The notes below the pieces were generated by a model. It worked only from the letters and a program-made list of their open reading frames with translations, ran no database searches and had not been told where the DNA came from. A stretch of DNA of 5,582 bases, from assembly GCA_017629925.1 (NCBI GenBank), contig JAGBWH010000081.1:1-5582 (forward strand), in the 5' to 3' direction. Both the position numbers and the translations under genes were made by a program. Of this stretch, positions 1 to 5,520 are shown one piece after another. The first letter of the stretch is position 1; each line of letters starts with the position of its first letter. The stretch is from Clostridia bacterium. GTDB taxonomy: Bacteria; Bacillota; Clostridia; Oscillospirales; CAG-272.

Positions 1-248
1 ACCTTTCACCCGAGGCCGCCGACGACTTTTCGAAAGCAACCGGAATCTCTCCGCTTTCCATTATCCCGCTTGGGCCAGCTAAACCCATTTTCACCCATAT
101 CACCTGGTAAATGATTGGGTATCGAGTGAATGTTTCGTGTCATACTGACACACCCCTTGGGCAAAGCATTCCTTTTGAAGATCTTGCAGAGCACGCCATT
201 CCCTCTGCTTTTTCCGCTTACAAAAAAGCCATACACGCCATTATGTGA
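1..248 (+). pseudogene. mutY: 3' end of A/G-specific adenine glycosylase MutY, interrupted by an in-frame TAA
   Basis: MutY removes adenine mispaired with 8-oxoguanine or guanine; its C-terminal Nudix-like domain recognises 8-oxoG. Reading from position 3, the frame gives 35 codons ending in LGPAKPIFTHITW, then TAA at 108-110, then 45 more codons in the same frame (MIGYRVNV ... FEDLAEHAIPSAFSAYKKAI) to TGA at 246-248. Known MutY C-termini read roughly AKHIFTHIEWHMxGY, and later LEELxxxAIPSAFxxY. Both halves therefore match the family, and the stop sits where one residue (commonly His) is expected between W and M. The 5' part of the gene lies outside the window. An ATG at 111 directly follows the stop, so reinitiation of a C-terminal fragment is possible, but I see no ribosome binding site for it. 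A sequencing error cannot be excluded. The frame ends 7 nt before the methyltransferase gene, suggesting one transcript. Assignment to MutY is fairly sure; loss of function is inference. Confidence 0.8.
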
Positions 249-255
249 GGTGCAT

Positions 256-969
256 ATGAAACGCTATAAAAAAGAAGAGCCCCTATCCTACACGCTTGGG
301 GCAAGTTTGACCTTTCAATTGCTGGAGCAACGCCCCGATTTGGCACGAGAAGTGGTGATGCATCCCCGTATGGAAGGGGAGACCGCCGAGAAAGCCCAAA
401 CCCTGTGCAAAAAACTCGGTATTCCCTTTTCTGTATCAGAAAAGCCGTTTAATATTCTCTCACCCAAAGAAAACTGTTTTCTCATTGGCAGTTTTGAAAA
501 GTTTTCTCCCGCCCTTGATACGGAGAAAAATCACGTGGTGTTGGTCTCCCCCTCAAACGCCGGCAATTTAGGCACGATTTTGCGTTCTTGCTTAGGCTTT
601 GGTTATCAGGATGTGGCAATCATCCGCCCTGCGGTGGATATTTTTGATCCCAAAACCGTCCGTGCTTCCATGGGTGCATTGTTTGGCATTCGCTTTGCCT
701 ATTTCGACACATTTGCAGAGTACGCCTCTGCCTACGGGCAAGAGCGTGCCTACTACCCCTTTATGCTGCAAACGGATATGCCTCTCCACAAAACCGAATT
801 TGCCGCTCGACATGCCTTGATTTTTGGCAACGAATCCTCAGGCCTTCCTGCTGAATTTCTGGAACTTGGCAAGCCCGTGATTATTCGCCACAGCCAGCTC
901 ATTGACTCTCTCAATTTGCCCATTGCGGTCAGCATTGCCCTATACGAAGCCACAAAAGACCGTCTATAA
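256..969 (+). CDS. SpoU/TrmH-family (SPOUT) RNA 2'-O-methyltransferase
   Basis: Predicted cytoplasmic SAM-dependent methyltransferase of 237 aa that would methylate a ribose 2'-OH in tRNA or rRNA. All three SpoU motifs are visible. Motif 1 is at residues 101-110 (NAGNLGTILR, with the conserved Arg at 110). Motif 2 is at 189-198 (IFGNESSGLP). Motif 3 is at about 217-231 (DSLNLPIAVSIALYE). Motifs 2 and 3 form the knotted SAM-binding site in this family. The first ~90 residues are an N-terminal domain with no signature I recognise, and this region usually determines RNA specificity, so the target base is unknown. The frame is open from an ATG at 130, but that would overlap mutY. The ATG at 256 has GTGAGGTG just upstream, lies 7 nt after the mutY stop and gives a normal family length. 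Transcription probably ends at the hairpin at 1049-1100. Confidence 0.9.
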   Translation: MKRYKKEEPLSYTLGASLTFQLLEQRPDLAREVVMHPRMEGETAEKAQTLCKKLGIPFSVSEKPFNILSPKENCFLIGSFEKFSPALDTEKNHVVLVSPSNAGNLGTILRSCLGFGYQDVAIIRPAVDIFDPKTVRASMGALFGIRFAYFDTFAEYASAYGQERAYYPFMLQTDMPLHKTEFAARHALIFGNESSGLPAEFLELGKPVIIRHSQLIDSLNLPIAVSIALYEATKDRL

Positions 970-1048
970 ACCCACAAAAAACCAAATTTTGCGCAAAAAT
1001 GCGCCATACGTTACCCAAAAAACGCGACAAATTCGCAAAATAAGCGAC

Positions 1049-1096
1049 AAAAAGAGCAAACCTGCAAGATTTTTCGTTCTTGTATGTTTGCTCTTT
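1049..1096 (+). repeat. Dispersed palindromic repeat, copy A
   Basis: This 48-nt copy consists of three blocks shared with copy B: AAAAAGAGCAAAC (1049-1061), CAAGATTTTTCG (1065-1076) and TGTTTGCTCTTT (1085-1096). Variable segments of 3 and 8 nt separate them. The inner arm is intact here: CAAGA at 1065-1069 pairs with TCTTG at 1078-1082. Copy B lies about 4.5 kb away in the opposite orientation. The element coincides with the terminator described for this region. Confidence 0.75.
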
Positions 1097-1105
1097 GTAT
1101 TTGTT
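1049..1105. terminator. Bidirectional rho-independent terminator between convergent genes
   Basis: An 11-bp perfect stem pairs AAAGAGCAAAC (1051-1061) with GTTTGCTCTTT (1086-1096). After one C/T mismatch, a further inner stem pairs 1063-1069 with 1078-1084 (six Watson-Crick pairs and one G-T), leaving an 8-nt loop. On the plus strand the stem is followed by a T-rich run (TTTGTATTTGTTTTT), as expected after the methyltransferase gene ending at 969. On the minus strand the 3' arm runs into TTTTT (complement of 1049-1053), as expected after the Nudix gene ending at 1115. Serving both convergent units is the simplest reading. The same sequence recurs inverted near the end of the window. Confidence 0.85.
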
Positions 1106-1114
1106 TTTGGTTTG

Positions 1115-1573
1115 TTATTTGAGACAGGCTTTCGCTGCACAAAGTTGGGCTGAAAAGGTTTTTCCATTCGCCCAGGTGATATAGTTTTCAATCTCCTCTA
1201 TCTTCACAAATTTGCGCTCGTCAATCTCCCATTCTGTCCCGAAAGGCAAAATGTCTTTTGTTCGTGCAACATATCTCATTTGGTAGTAGACCTCGCCATC
1301 TTCGACCACTTCCACAGCCCCGATATACTGTAAGTCAGAGAGCACAACACACGCCTCCTCCATGACCTCTCGGCAGAGTGTTTGCTCGGGCATCTCGCCC
1401 GCCTCGGGATGACCACCGGGAATTGTCCAAGTCTTGCCATTTTTGACAATGAGCATCTCGCCCTTGTCATTAAAAATATATCCACTGACTTGGGTATATC
1501 GTTCGTTTTTCAAAATAAACCCTTCGCACCACTTGATTTTGAGGTGGGGTGATAGTATTTCGTATGCGCACAC
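1115..1573 (-). CDS. Nudix hydrolase
   Basis: Nudix proteins hydrolyse nucleoside diphosphates linked to another moiety, using a divalent metal. This 152-aa protein has the usual single-domain length. The Nudix box spans residues 54-76: Gly54, Glu60, then RE at 68-69 and EE at 72-73, preceded by WTIPGG. The metal-binding glutamates are present. The consensus Gly near the end of the box is Cys75, a deviation that need not abolish activity. The start is a GTG at 1573-1571, chosen because AAAAGGAG (complement of 1581-1588) lies 7 nt upstream. It is the last gene of the psuG-PHP-Nudix unit, beginning 21 nt after the PHP stop, so co-transcription is very likely. The hairpin just beyond its end should terminate the transcript. 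The substrate cannot be predicted; given its neighbours, a nucleotide derivative from RNA or cofactor turnover is a guess. Confidence 0.9.
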   Translation of the reverse strand: MCAYEILSPHLKIKWCEGFILKNERYTQVSGYIFNDKGEMLIVKNGKTWTIPGGHPEAGEMPEQTLCREVMEEACVVLSDLQYIGAVEVVEDGEVYYQMRYVARTKDILPFGTEWEIDERKFVKIEEIENYITWANGKTFSAQLCAAKACLK

Positions 1574-1594
1574 GGTCGCTCTCCTTTTGTGTTT

Positions 1595-2443
1595 TTACGT
1601 TTGCGCGTTTTTGTGCTTTTGCTTGAGTTTCTCTAAAATGTCTTCATCAACATATAAATCGCCACGCCCCACACCCATTTCAATGTAGGGTTTATTTGCG
1701 CCGTGATAATCCGATCCTCCACAGCGAAGCAAGCCAAAATCCTCTGCCACCCGTCGTGCGGTGAGGGTGGTTTCCTCGTCATACATGGGATACTCTGTTT
1801 CCATCGCCACAAGCCCACGACTTACCGCTTCGGGCAAAAATACGCGCAGACGGTCTTCGCTCAGTTGCAAAAAGGGATGCGCCAAAACAGGCAACGCCCC
1901 CATAGAGGCAATATAGGCAATGATATCATAGGCCTCCGGCCTTGGTGGTGGTACATAAATGCCTAGTTTCGGATCCAATAGTCGCGCAAAGGCATCCTGC
2001 ACGGAGGAGGTATAGCCCATCTCTGTCAAGGCTTTGGCAATATGGGCGCGGTTGATATGCCCGTCTCTATGCGCCTCGCACAACCTTTCAAAGGAAATGT
2101 CATAGCCCATTTGATTGAGCCTTTCCACCAAAGCGCGGTTGCTTTCCTTTTTCGCTTCTTTTAGAGCCACCATTTTGGCGGTGATGTCCTCAAAATAACA
2201 CGGCTCAATAAAAAGACCTATGATGTGCAGTTCTACATCTTCGTAGTTGGTGGAAAATTCGATGCCCGCAATGCCCTCAACACCGCTTCCCTCTGCCGCT
2301 TGCAAAAATTCAGGGACACCTAAAATCGAGTTATGGTCGGTAAGTGCAATGGCCGTTACCCCTTGCTCTTTGGCTTTTTCAATCAATGCCGCAGGCGTGA
2401 GAGTGCCGTCCGAGTGCACCGAGTGTGTATGTAAATCAATCAT
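1595..2443 (-). CDS. PHP-domain metal-dependent phosphoesterase (nucleotide phosphatase/RNase AM-like)
   Basis: This 282-aa predicted cytoplasmic hydrolase carries the full PHP metal-ligand set: DLHTHS at 3-8 (His5, His7), Asp12, TDHN at 35-38 (His37), Glu62 in GIEFS, His73, AHP at 188-190 (His189) and GSDYH at 243-247 (Asp245, His247). An inserted segment of about 80 residues containing RAHIAKAL (132-139) resembles the YciV/RNase AM and Cv1693 group, known to act on nucleoside 3',5'-bisphosphates, 5'-AMP or short RNAs. Which activity applies here is inference. The start is uncertain. The frame extends in-frame to ATGs at 2455 and 2503, but the AAGGA before 2503 abuts the start codon with no spacing, and homologues usually begin directly with M-x-DLHTHS. 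I therefore use the ATG at 2443; the longer version would have 302 aa. It lies downstream of psuG and 21 nt upstream of the Nudix start. Confidence 0.88.
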   Translation of the reverse strand: MIDLHTHSVHSDGTLTPAALIEKAKEQGVTAIALTDHNSILGVPEFLQAAEGSGVEGIAGIEFSTNYEDVELHIIGLFIEPCYFEDITAKMVALKEAKKESNRALVERLNQMGYDISFERLCEAHRDGHINRAHIAKALTEMGYTSSVQDAFARLLDPKLGIYVPPPRPEAYDIIAYIASMGALPVLAHPFLQLSEDRLRVFLPEAVSRGLVAMETEYPMYDEETTLTARRVAEDFGLLRCGGSDYHGANKPYIEMGVGRGDLYVDEDILEKLKQKHKNAQT

Positions 2444-2545
2444 GCTTTTACCCATAGGCGTGGTATCATTTGACAATCTGCCGTCAAACAGATACCGCCT
2501 CATTCCTTGTGATAGTCAATCTCTGCCACGTCTCGCACGCGTGCT

Positions 2546-3466
2546 TTACGCCTTCATTTCGCACAATGCCGTGGCAATTTCAGCCCCAAGCCGAGCGTTG
2601 TTTTTGACCAGACGAATGTTGGCGTCAAGGCTGTCTCCACCTGTCAATGCCACCACTTCTGCCAGCAAAAACGGCGTGACCGCCTTACCGCTGATGCCTT
2701 GTTTTTTGGCTTTTTCAAGTGCCGTTTCAATGGCTTTTTCAATGACGCATCTGTCCATGCTGTCTTCTTTTGGGATAGGATTGGTCACAAGCATACCGCC
2801 CGCGAGTCCCAATTCTCTTTTCACATGAAAAGCGGCGGCAATTTCTTTTGGCGTATCCATGCGATAATCCACCAAAAAACCGCTTTCGCGCGTGTAGAAA
2901 GCAGGCAGTTCTTTGGTTTGATAGCCAATCACGGGCACACCCTTGGTTTCAAGATATTCGAGCGTCAGCCCTAAATCCAAAATAGATTTTGCCCCGGCAC
3001 ACACCACCGCCACAGGCGTCATGGCAAGTTCTTCCAGGTCGGCTGAAATATCCATGCTCGTCTCTGCTCCACGATGCACGCCACCAATACCACCGGTGGC
3101 AAAAACAGACACGCCCGCCATCGCCGCTATCATCATGGTCGTGGCAACGGTTGTTGCGCCGTCCTCTCCACGAGCCACGAGCACCGCCAAATCACGGCGA
3201 GAAGCCTTAATGACGCCCTGCCCTTTTTTGCCTAAATAGGTGATCTCATCTTTGGAGAGCCCCACTTTCAGTCTGCCACCGATGATCGCAATGGTGGCAG
3301 GGATCGCACCGTGCGCTCTTACCGTCTCTTCCACTGCACAAGCGGTTTCCACATTCTGTGGATAAGGCATGCCGTGGGAGATGATGGTAGATTCGAGCGC
3401 CACCACGGGTTTATTTTGGGCAAGCGCTTGCGCCACTTCGGGTGCAATATCTACATATTTTTGCAT
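2546..3466 (-). CDS. psuG: Pseudouridine-5'-phosphate glycosidase
   Basis: PsuG reversibly cleaves the C-C glycosidic bond of pseudouridine 5'-phosphate to uracil and ribose 5-phosphate, feeding breakdown products of modified RNA into general metabolism. The 306-aa protein is full family length. Conserved blocks are ALESTIISHGMPYP (23-36), GATTVA (103-108), FATGGIGGVHRG (122-133), DISADL (139-144), CAGAKSILD (156-164), VTNPIP (227-232), KAVTPFLL (261-268) and a C-terminal NIRLVKNNARLG (283-294). From my memory of the E. coli enzyme, the catalytic residues Glu31, Lys93, Asp149, Lys166 (Schiff base) and Asn289 correspond, with a constant offset of 6, to Glu25, Lys87, Asp143, Lys160 and Asn283 here. 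The frame is open to an ATG at 3544, but AAAGGA (complement of 3473-3478) sits 6 nt before the ATG at 3466, which decides the start. It is the first gene of the unit; no psuK kinase gene is visible. Confidence 0.95.
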   Translation of the reverse strand: MQKYVDIAPEVAQALAQNKPVVALESTIISHGMPYPQNVETACAVEETVRAHGAIPATIAIIGGRLKVGLSKDEITYLGKKGQGVIKASRRDLAVLVARGEDGATTVATTMMIAAMAGVSVFATGGIGGVHRGAETSMDISADLEELAMTPVAVVCAGAKSILDLGLTLEYLETKGVPVIGYQTKELPAFYTRESGFLVDYRMDTPKEIAAAFHVKRELGLAGGMLVTNPIPKEDSMDRCVIEKAIETALEKAKKQGISGKAVTPFLLAEVVALTGGDSLDANIRLVKNNARLGAEIATALCEMKA

Positions 3467-3472
3467 TGGTTT

Positions 3473-3478
3473 TCCTTT
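3473..3478 (-). promoter_or_regulatory. Ribosome binding site deciding the psuG start
   Basis: The minus strand reads AAAGGA here, 6 nt before the ATG at 3466. Upstream in-frame ATGs in the same open frame lack a comparable site. Confidence 0.75.
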
Positions 3479-3583
3479 CAAATCTCGCATATATGTCTTT
3501 TGGCGCAAAGCCATTCGTCCTAAAAAGGTCGCCCTGTGCCACATATATTAGACTTCATTTACTATATTACATATATCATATTA

Positions 3584-3612
3584 ACTATACGACATCTTTT
3601 GCCTTTTGTCAA
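3584..3612 (-). promoter_or_regulatory. Sigma-A type promoter for the psuG-PHP-Nudix unit
   Basis: On the minus strand, TTGACA (complement of 3607-3612) is followed after exactly 17 nt by TATAGT (complement of 3584-3589), a perfect -35 box and a five-of-six -10 box. Transcription would begin around 3577, giving a 5' leader of about 110 nt before psuG. The leader is AT-rich at its start, contains a small TGGC/GCCA hairpin at about 3501-3513, and shows repeated ATATAT tracts (for example 3543-3548 and 3571-3576). I recognise no known riboswitch class in it. Confidence 0.7.
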
Positions 3613-3718
3613 TCACCTCCCCCATTTTTATCTGCAAAATCGCAGAAGAAAATCAAAAAAAGCGCATCTTTTTCAGCCTGAGCAGAGATTTGTATCGAAA
3701 TTTTCTCCGCCACTTGCC
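3613..3718. other. Divergent intergenic region between two promoters
   Basis: This is the middle of the 320-nt gap between psuG and the ADP-ribosylglycohydrolase gene; the two promoters lie on either side. I see no gene, RNA or clear operator in it. The only structure noticed is a weak 5-bp dyad, TCTGC at 3631-3635 against GCAGA at 3642-3646. The sequence is rich in A and T runs, as is common upstream of promoters. Confidence 0.5.
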
Positions 3719-3747
3719 TTGACAGCACGAAAACTAAAGTTTATAAT
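3719..3747 (+). promoter_or_regulatory. Perfect-consensus sigma-A promoter for the ADP-ribosylglycohydrolase/esterase unit
   Basis: TTGACA at 3719-3724 and TATAAT at 3742-3747 are separated by exactly 17 nt, so both hexamers and the spacing match the housekeeping consensus. A start near A3754 would give a leader of about 33 nt carrying the ribosome binding site at 3771-3777. No obvious operator dyad overlaps it, so constitutive expression is the simplest inference. Confidence 0.85.
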
Positions 3748-3786
3748 GAAACCATAAAAGAGACCACAAAAAAGGAGAAGATAGAT

Positions 3787-4578
3787 ATGTTAGGTGCCAT
3801 TATTGGTGATATCGTTGGCTCTCCGTATGAATTTGGACCAAACAAATCCACCGAGTTTCCCCTATTTCAAGGCGGTTGCGCGCCCACAGACGACAGCATT
3901 ATGACTATTGCCGTGGGTTGTGCCTGTGTGGAAGCCGACATCGAAGACGAAGTGTCTTTCAAATCTTGCCTCATTCGTTTGATGAAAGAACTTGGAAGAG
4001 CCTATCCCGATGCAGGTTACGGCGAGCATTTTTACTATTGGCTGAAAAGCGATGATACCGAGCCTTATCACAGTTTTGGAAACGGCTCTGCCATGAGGGT
4101 GTCTCCTGTGGCATGGGTGGCTGAAAGTTTAAGCCAAGCCCTCACCCTTGCGCGTTGGAGTGCAGAGGTCACCCACGACCATGCCGAAGGCATCAAGGGG
4201 GCGGAGGCGGTCGCTGCCGCCATATACCTTGCCAGAAAAGGCAAAGGAAAAAATGCCATCAAAGACTATATCGAAGCCAATTATTATCCCCTTGATTTCA
4301 CCCTGGATGATATTCGTCCTACCTACCGCTTTGACGTGACCTGTCAAGGAAGTGTACCGCAAGCCATCGAATGTTTTTTAGAAAGCCGTTCGTTTGAAGA
4401 TGCCATTCGCCTTGCCGTATCCCTTGGGGGAGACAGCGACACACAAGCCGCCATCGCAGGCTCCATTGCCGAAGCATTTTACGGTATTCCTGAGGAAATA
4501 GAAGAGAAGGTCTTTGGCTATATTGACGAGGAACTCTCCGATTACTATTGGAGTTATGCCGACAAATTATACGAATAA
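3787..4578 (+). CDS. ADP-ribosylglycohydrolase (DraG/ARH family)
   Basis: Members of this family use two divalent metal ions to hydrolyse the glycosidic bond of ADP-ribose attached to proteins, nucleic acids or small molecules. The 263-aa protein is a complete single domain. Visible motifs are the N-terminal GAIIGDIVGSPYEF (3-16), TDDS (34-37, first metal-binding cluster), GNGSAMR (98-104), THDHAEG (129-135) and GGDSDTQ (214-220, second metal-binding cluster, Asp216/Asp218/Thr219). All expected metal ligands appear intact, so the enzyme should be active. There is no signal peptide or membrane segment, indicating a cytoplasmic location. The start has AAAGGAG at 3771-3777, 9 nt upstream, and a consensus promoter just before it. 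The esterase gene follows after 35 nt. No ADP-ribosyltransferase or dinitrogenase reductase gene is in the window, so this is not shown to be a classical DraT/DraG or toxin-antitoxin pair; the substrate is unknown. Confidence 0.93.
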   Translation: MLGAIIGDIVGSPYEFGPNKSTEFPLFQGGCAPTDDSIMTIAVGCACVEADIEDEVSFKSCLIRLMKELGRAYPDAGYGEHFYYWLKSDDTEPYHSFGNGSAMRVSPVAWVAESLSQALTLARWSAEVTHDHAEGIKGAEAVAAAIYLARKGKGKNAIKDYIEANYYPLDFTLDDIRPTYRFDVTCQGSVPQAIECFLESRSFEDAIRLAVSLGGDSDTQAAIAGSIAEAFYGIPEEIEEKVFGYIDEELSDYYWSYADKLYE

Positions 4579-4613
4579 TCTAACCAAATTTTGCAAAAAG
4601 GAGAAAAACCCCC

Positions 4614-5390
4614 ATGTCATTGTTTGAGTTTAAGTACATGTCCGAGGCTTTGCATCAACTCGTCACCGTGAATATGATTGTGCCCCAAGTGGATTTAGTG
4701 CACGAGCCCCCTGTCGATGACGACTTTGAATACCCCACCCTCTATTTGCTCCATGGCTATTCCGACGACCAAAGCGCATGGCTGCGCAACAGTCGCATTA
4801 ACTGCTATGCGGGCGAAAGAAAACTGGCGGTCATCATGCCCTCCACCGAGCGTGGCTGGTATACCGACACCGCCTACGGCTACCGTTTTTACACATTTAT
4901 AGCAGAGGAGTTGCCTAAAGTTTGCCAGCACTATTTCCGTCATCTCAGCACCAAGCGAGAAACCACCTTTATCGCAGGTCTCTCTATGGGCGGATACGGT
5001 GCGCTCAAAATCGGACTGTCCAAAGCAGAGCGATTTGCCGGAGTGGGTGCTTTTTCTTCCGCGGTGGACGTGTATAGCCGTGCCAAAAACGCCTCCCCCG
5101 ACATGATTCCCTATTGGCGTGCCATATTTGGTGATCCCGAGACCATCCCCGGCTCTCAAAACGATATCTATCACCTCGCAGAGCAATCAACAGAGGAGGG
5201 CAAGCCTCTACCGAAAATGTATATTTCCTGTGGCACAGAAGACCCTCGCCTTCACGAATCCCAAAAGATTGCCAAGCATTTAGAGGCGCTGGGTTATCCC
5301 GTCTCCTATTTCCAAGGCCCGGGCGAGCACAACTGGGACTTCTGGGACGAGCAAATTCGCCTCGCCCTCGCCTATTTCTTTGAGAACTAA
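4614..5390 (+). CDS. Alpha/beta-hydrolase esterase (esterase D / tributyrin esterase family)
   Basis: This 258-aa serine esterase of the esterase D family probably hydrolyses short-chain acyl esters. Relatives include S-formylglutathione hydrolase and the lactococcal tributyrin esterase EstA. The catalytic triad is readable: Ser124 in GLSMGGYG (122-129), Asp210 in GTEDP (207-211) and His239 in GEHNWDFWD (237-245). LHGYSDD (46-52) supplies the oxyanion-hole region. No signal peptide or membrane helix is seen, so it is predicted to be cytoplasmic. The ATG at 4614 has AAAAAGGAG at 4595-4603, 10 nt upstream, and lies 35 nt after the ADP-ribosylglycohydrolase stop with no terminator between them, so the two are probably co-transcribed. 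The pairing could mean removal of acyl groups and ADP-ribose from related substrates, but that is speculation. The true substrate (acyl sugar, formylglutathione-like thiol ester or other) cannot be inferred. Confidence 0.92.
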   Translation: MSLFEFKYMSEALHQLVTVNMIVPQVDLVHEPPVDDDFEYPTLYLLHGYSDDQSAWLRNSRINCYAGERKLAVIMPSTERGWYTDTAYGYRFYTFIAEELPKVCQHYFRHLSTKRETTFIAGLSMGGYGALKIGLSKAERFAGVGAFSSAVDVYSRAKNASPDMIPYWRAIFGDPETIPGSQNDIYHLAEQSTEEGKPLPKMYISCGTEDPRLHESQKIAKHLEALGYPVSYFQGPGEHNWDFWDEQIRLALAYFFEN

Positions 5391-5458
5391 TCAAACAGAA
5401 TAAAATCCCACACAGCAATGGGTGATATTCTTAGCGGAGAATTTGAATTTTCGTTAAG

Positions 5459-5505
5459 TGCGAGCATCGCATTTGACCGGTCAAACGCAGAATGGGCTAA
5501 GCCCA
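5459..5505. other. Row of three small inverted repeats, central one a perfect 14-bp palindrome
   Basis: Three dyads lie in the intergenic region after the esterase. TGCGA/TCGCA (5459-5471) has a 3-nt loop. TTTGACCGGTCAAA (5472-5485) is a perfect palindrome extendable to 20 bp (5469-5488) with one mismatched pair. TGGGC/GCCCA (5493-5505) has a 3-nt loop. The palindrome could be an operator for a regulator of a gene beyond the window, or the row could be the 3' leader structure of the mRNA before the terminator. No known RNA family was recognised. Confidence 0.4.
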
Positions 5506-5520
5506 AACCCTTATCACGAC

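Noticed and set aside
108..113. Reassignment of TAA as a sense codon to explain the mutY interruption
   Set aside because: The complete genes here whose stop I read (psuG, PHP, Nudix, methyltransferase, ADP-ribosylglycohydrolase, esterase) end normally at TAA.
130..255. N-terminal extension of the methyltransferase frame from the ATG at 130
   Set aside because: It overlaps the mutY frame, whose residues are conserved here, and lacks a ribosome binding site. The ATG at 256 has GTGAGGTG just upstream and lies directly after the mutY stop.
980..992. AACCAAATTTTGC repeated at 4582-4594, each shortly after a stop codon
   Set aside because: A 13-base AT-rich match is within chance expectation for a 5.6-kb window, and the flanks do not match.
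987..1004. Palindrome TTTTGCGCAAAA and short GCGCA/TGCGC hairpin after the methyltransferase stop
   Set aside because: The stem is only 5 bp with no T-run behind it on the plus strand; the stronger hairpin at 1049-1096 accounts for termination.
902..1153. Plus-strand frame across the end of the methyltransferase gene and the intergenic hairpin
   Set aside because: Its hydrophobic C-terminal part is only a translation of the palindromic repeat and T-rich tract, and there is no ribosome binding site.
2535..2544. Perfect 10-bp palindrome GCACGCGTGC between psuG and the PHP gene
   Set aside because: It is short, has no T-tract and no promoter hexamers around it; neither a terminator nor an operator can be supported.
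3467..3544. N-terminal extension of psuG from an ATG at 3544
   Set aside because: The extra 26 residues are not typical of PsuG, and a good AAAGGA site precedes the ATG at 3466.
4695..5186. 163-codon minus-strand frame opposite the esterase gene
   Set aside because: It is a shadow of the esterase reading frame; the plus-strand protein has a full catalytic triad and a ribosome binding site.
3787..5390. Toxin-antitoxin or phage-defence module built around the ADP-ribosylglycohydrolase
   Set aside because: No ADP-ribosyltransferase (such as a DarT or ART-type toxin), macrodomain or other defence gene lies next to it, and the partner is an ordinary esterase.
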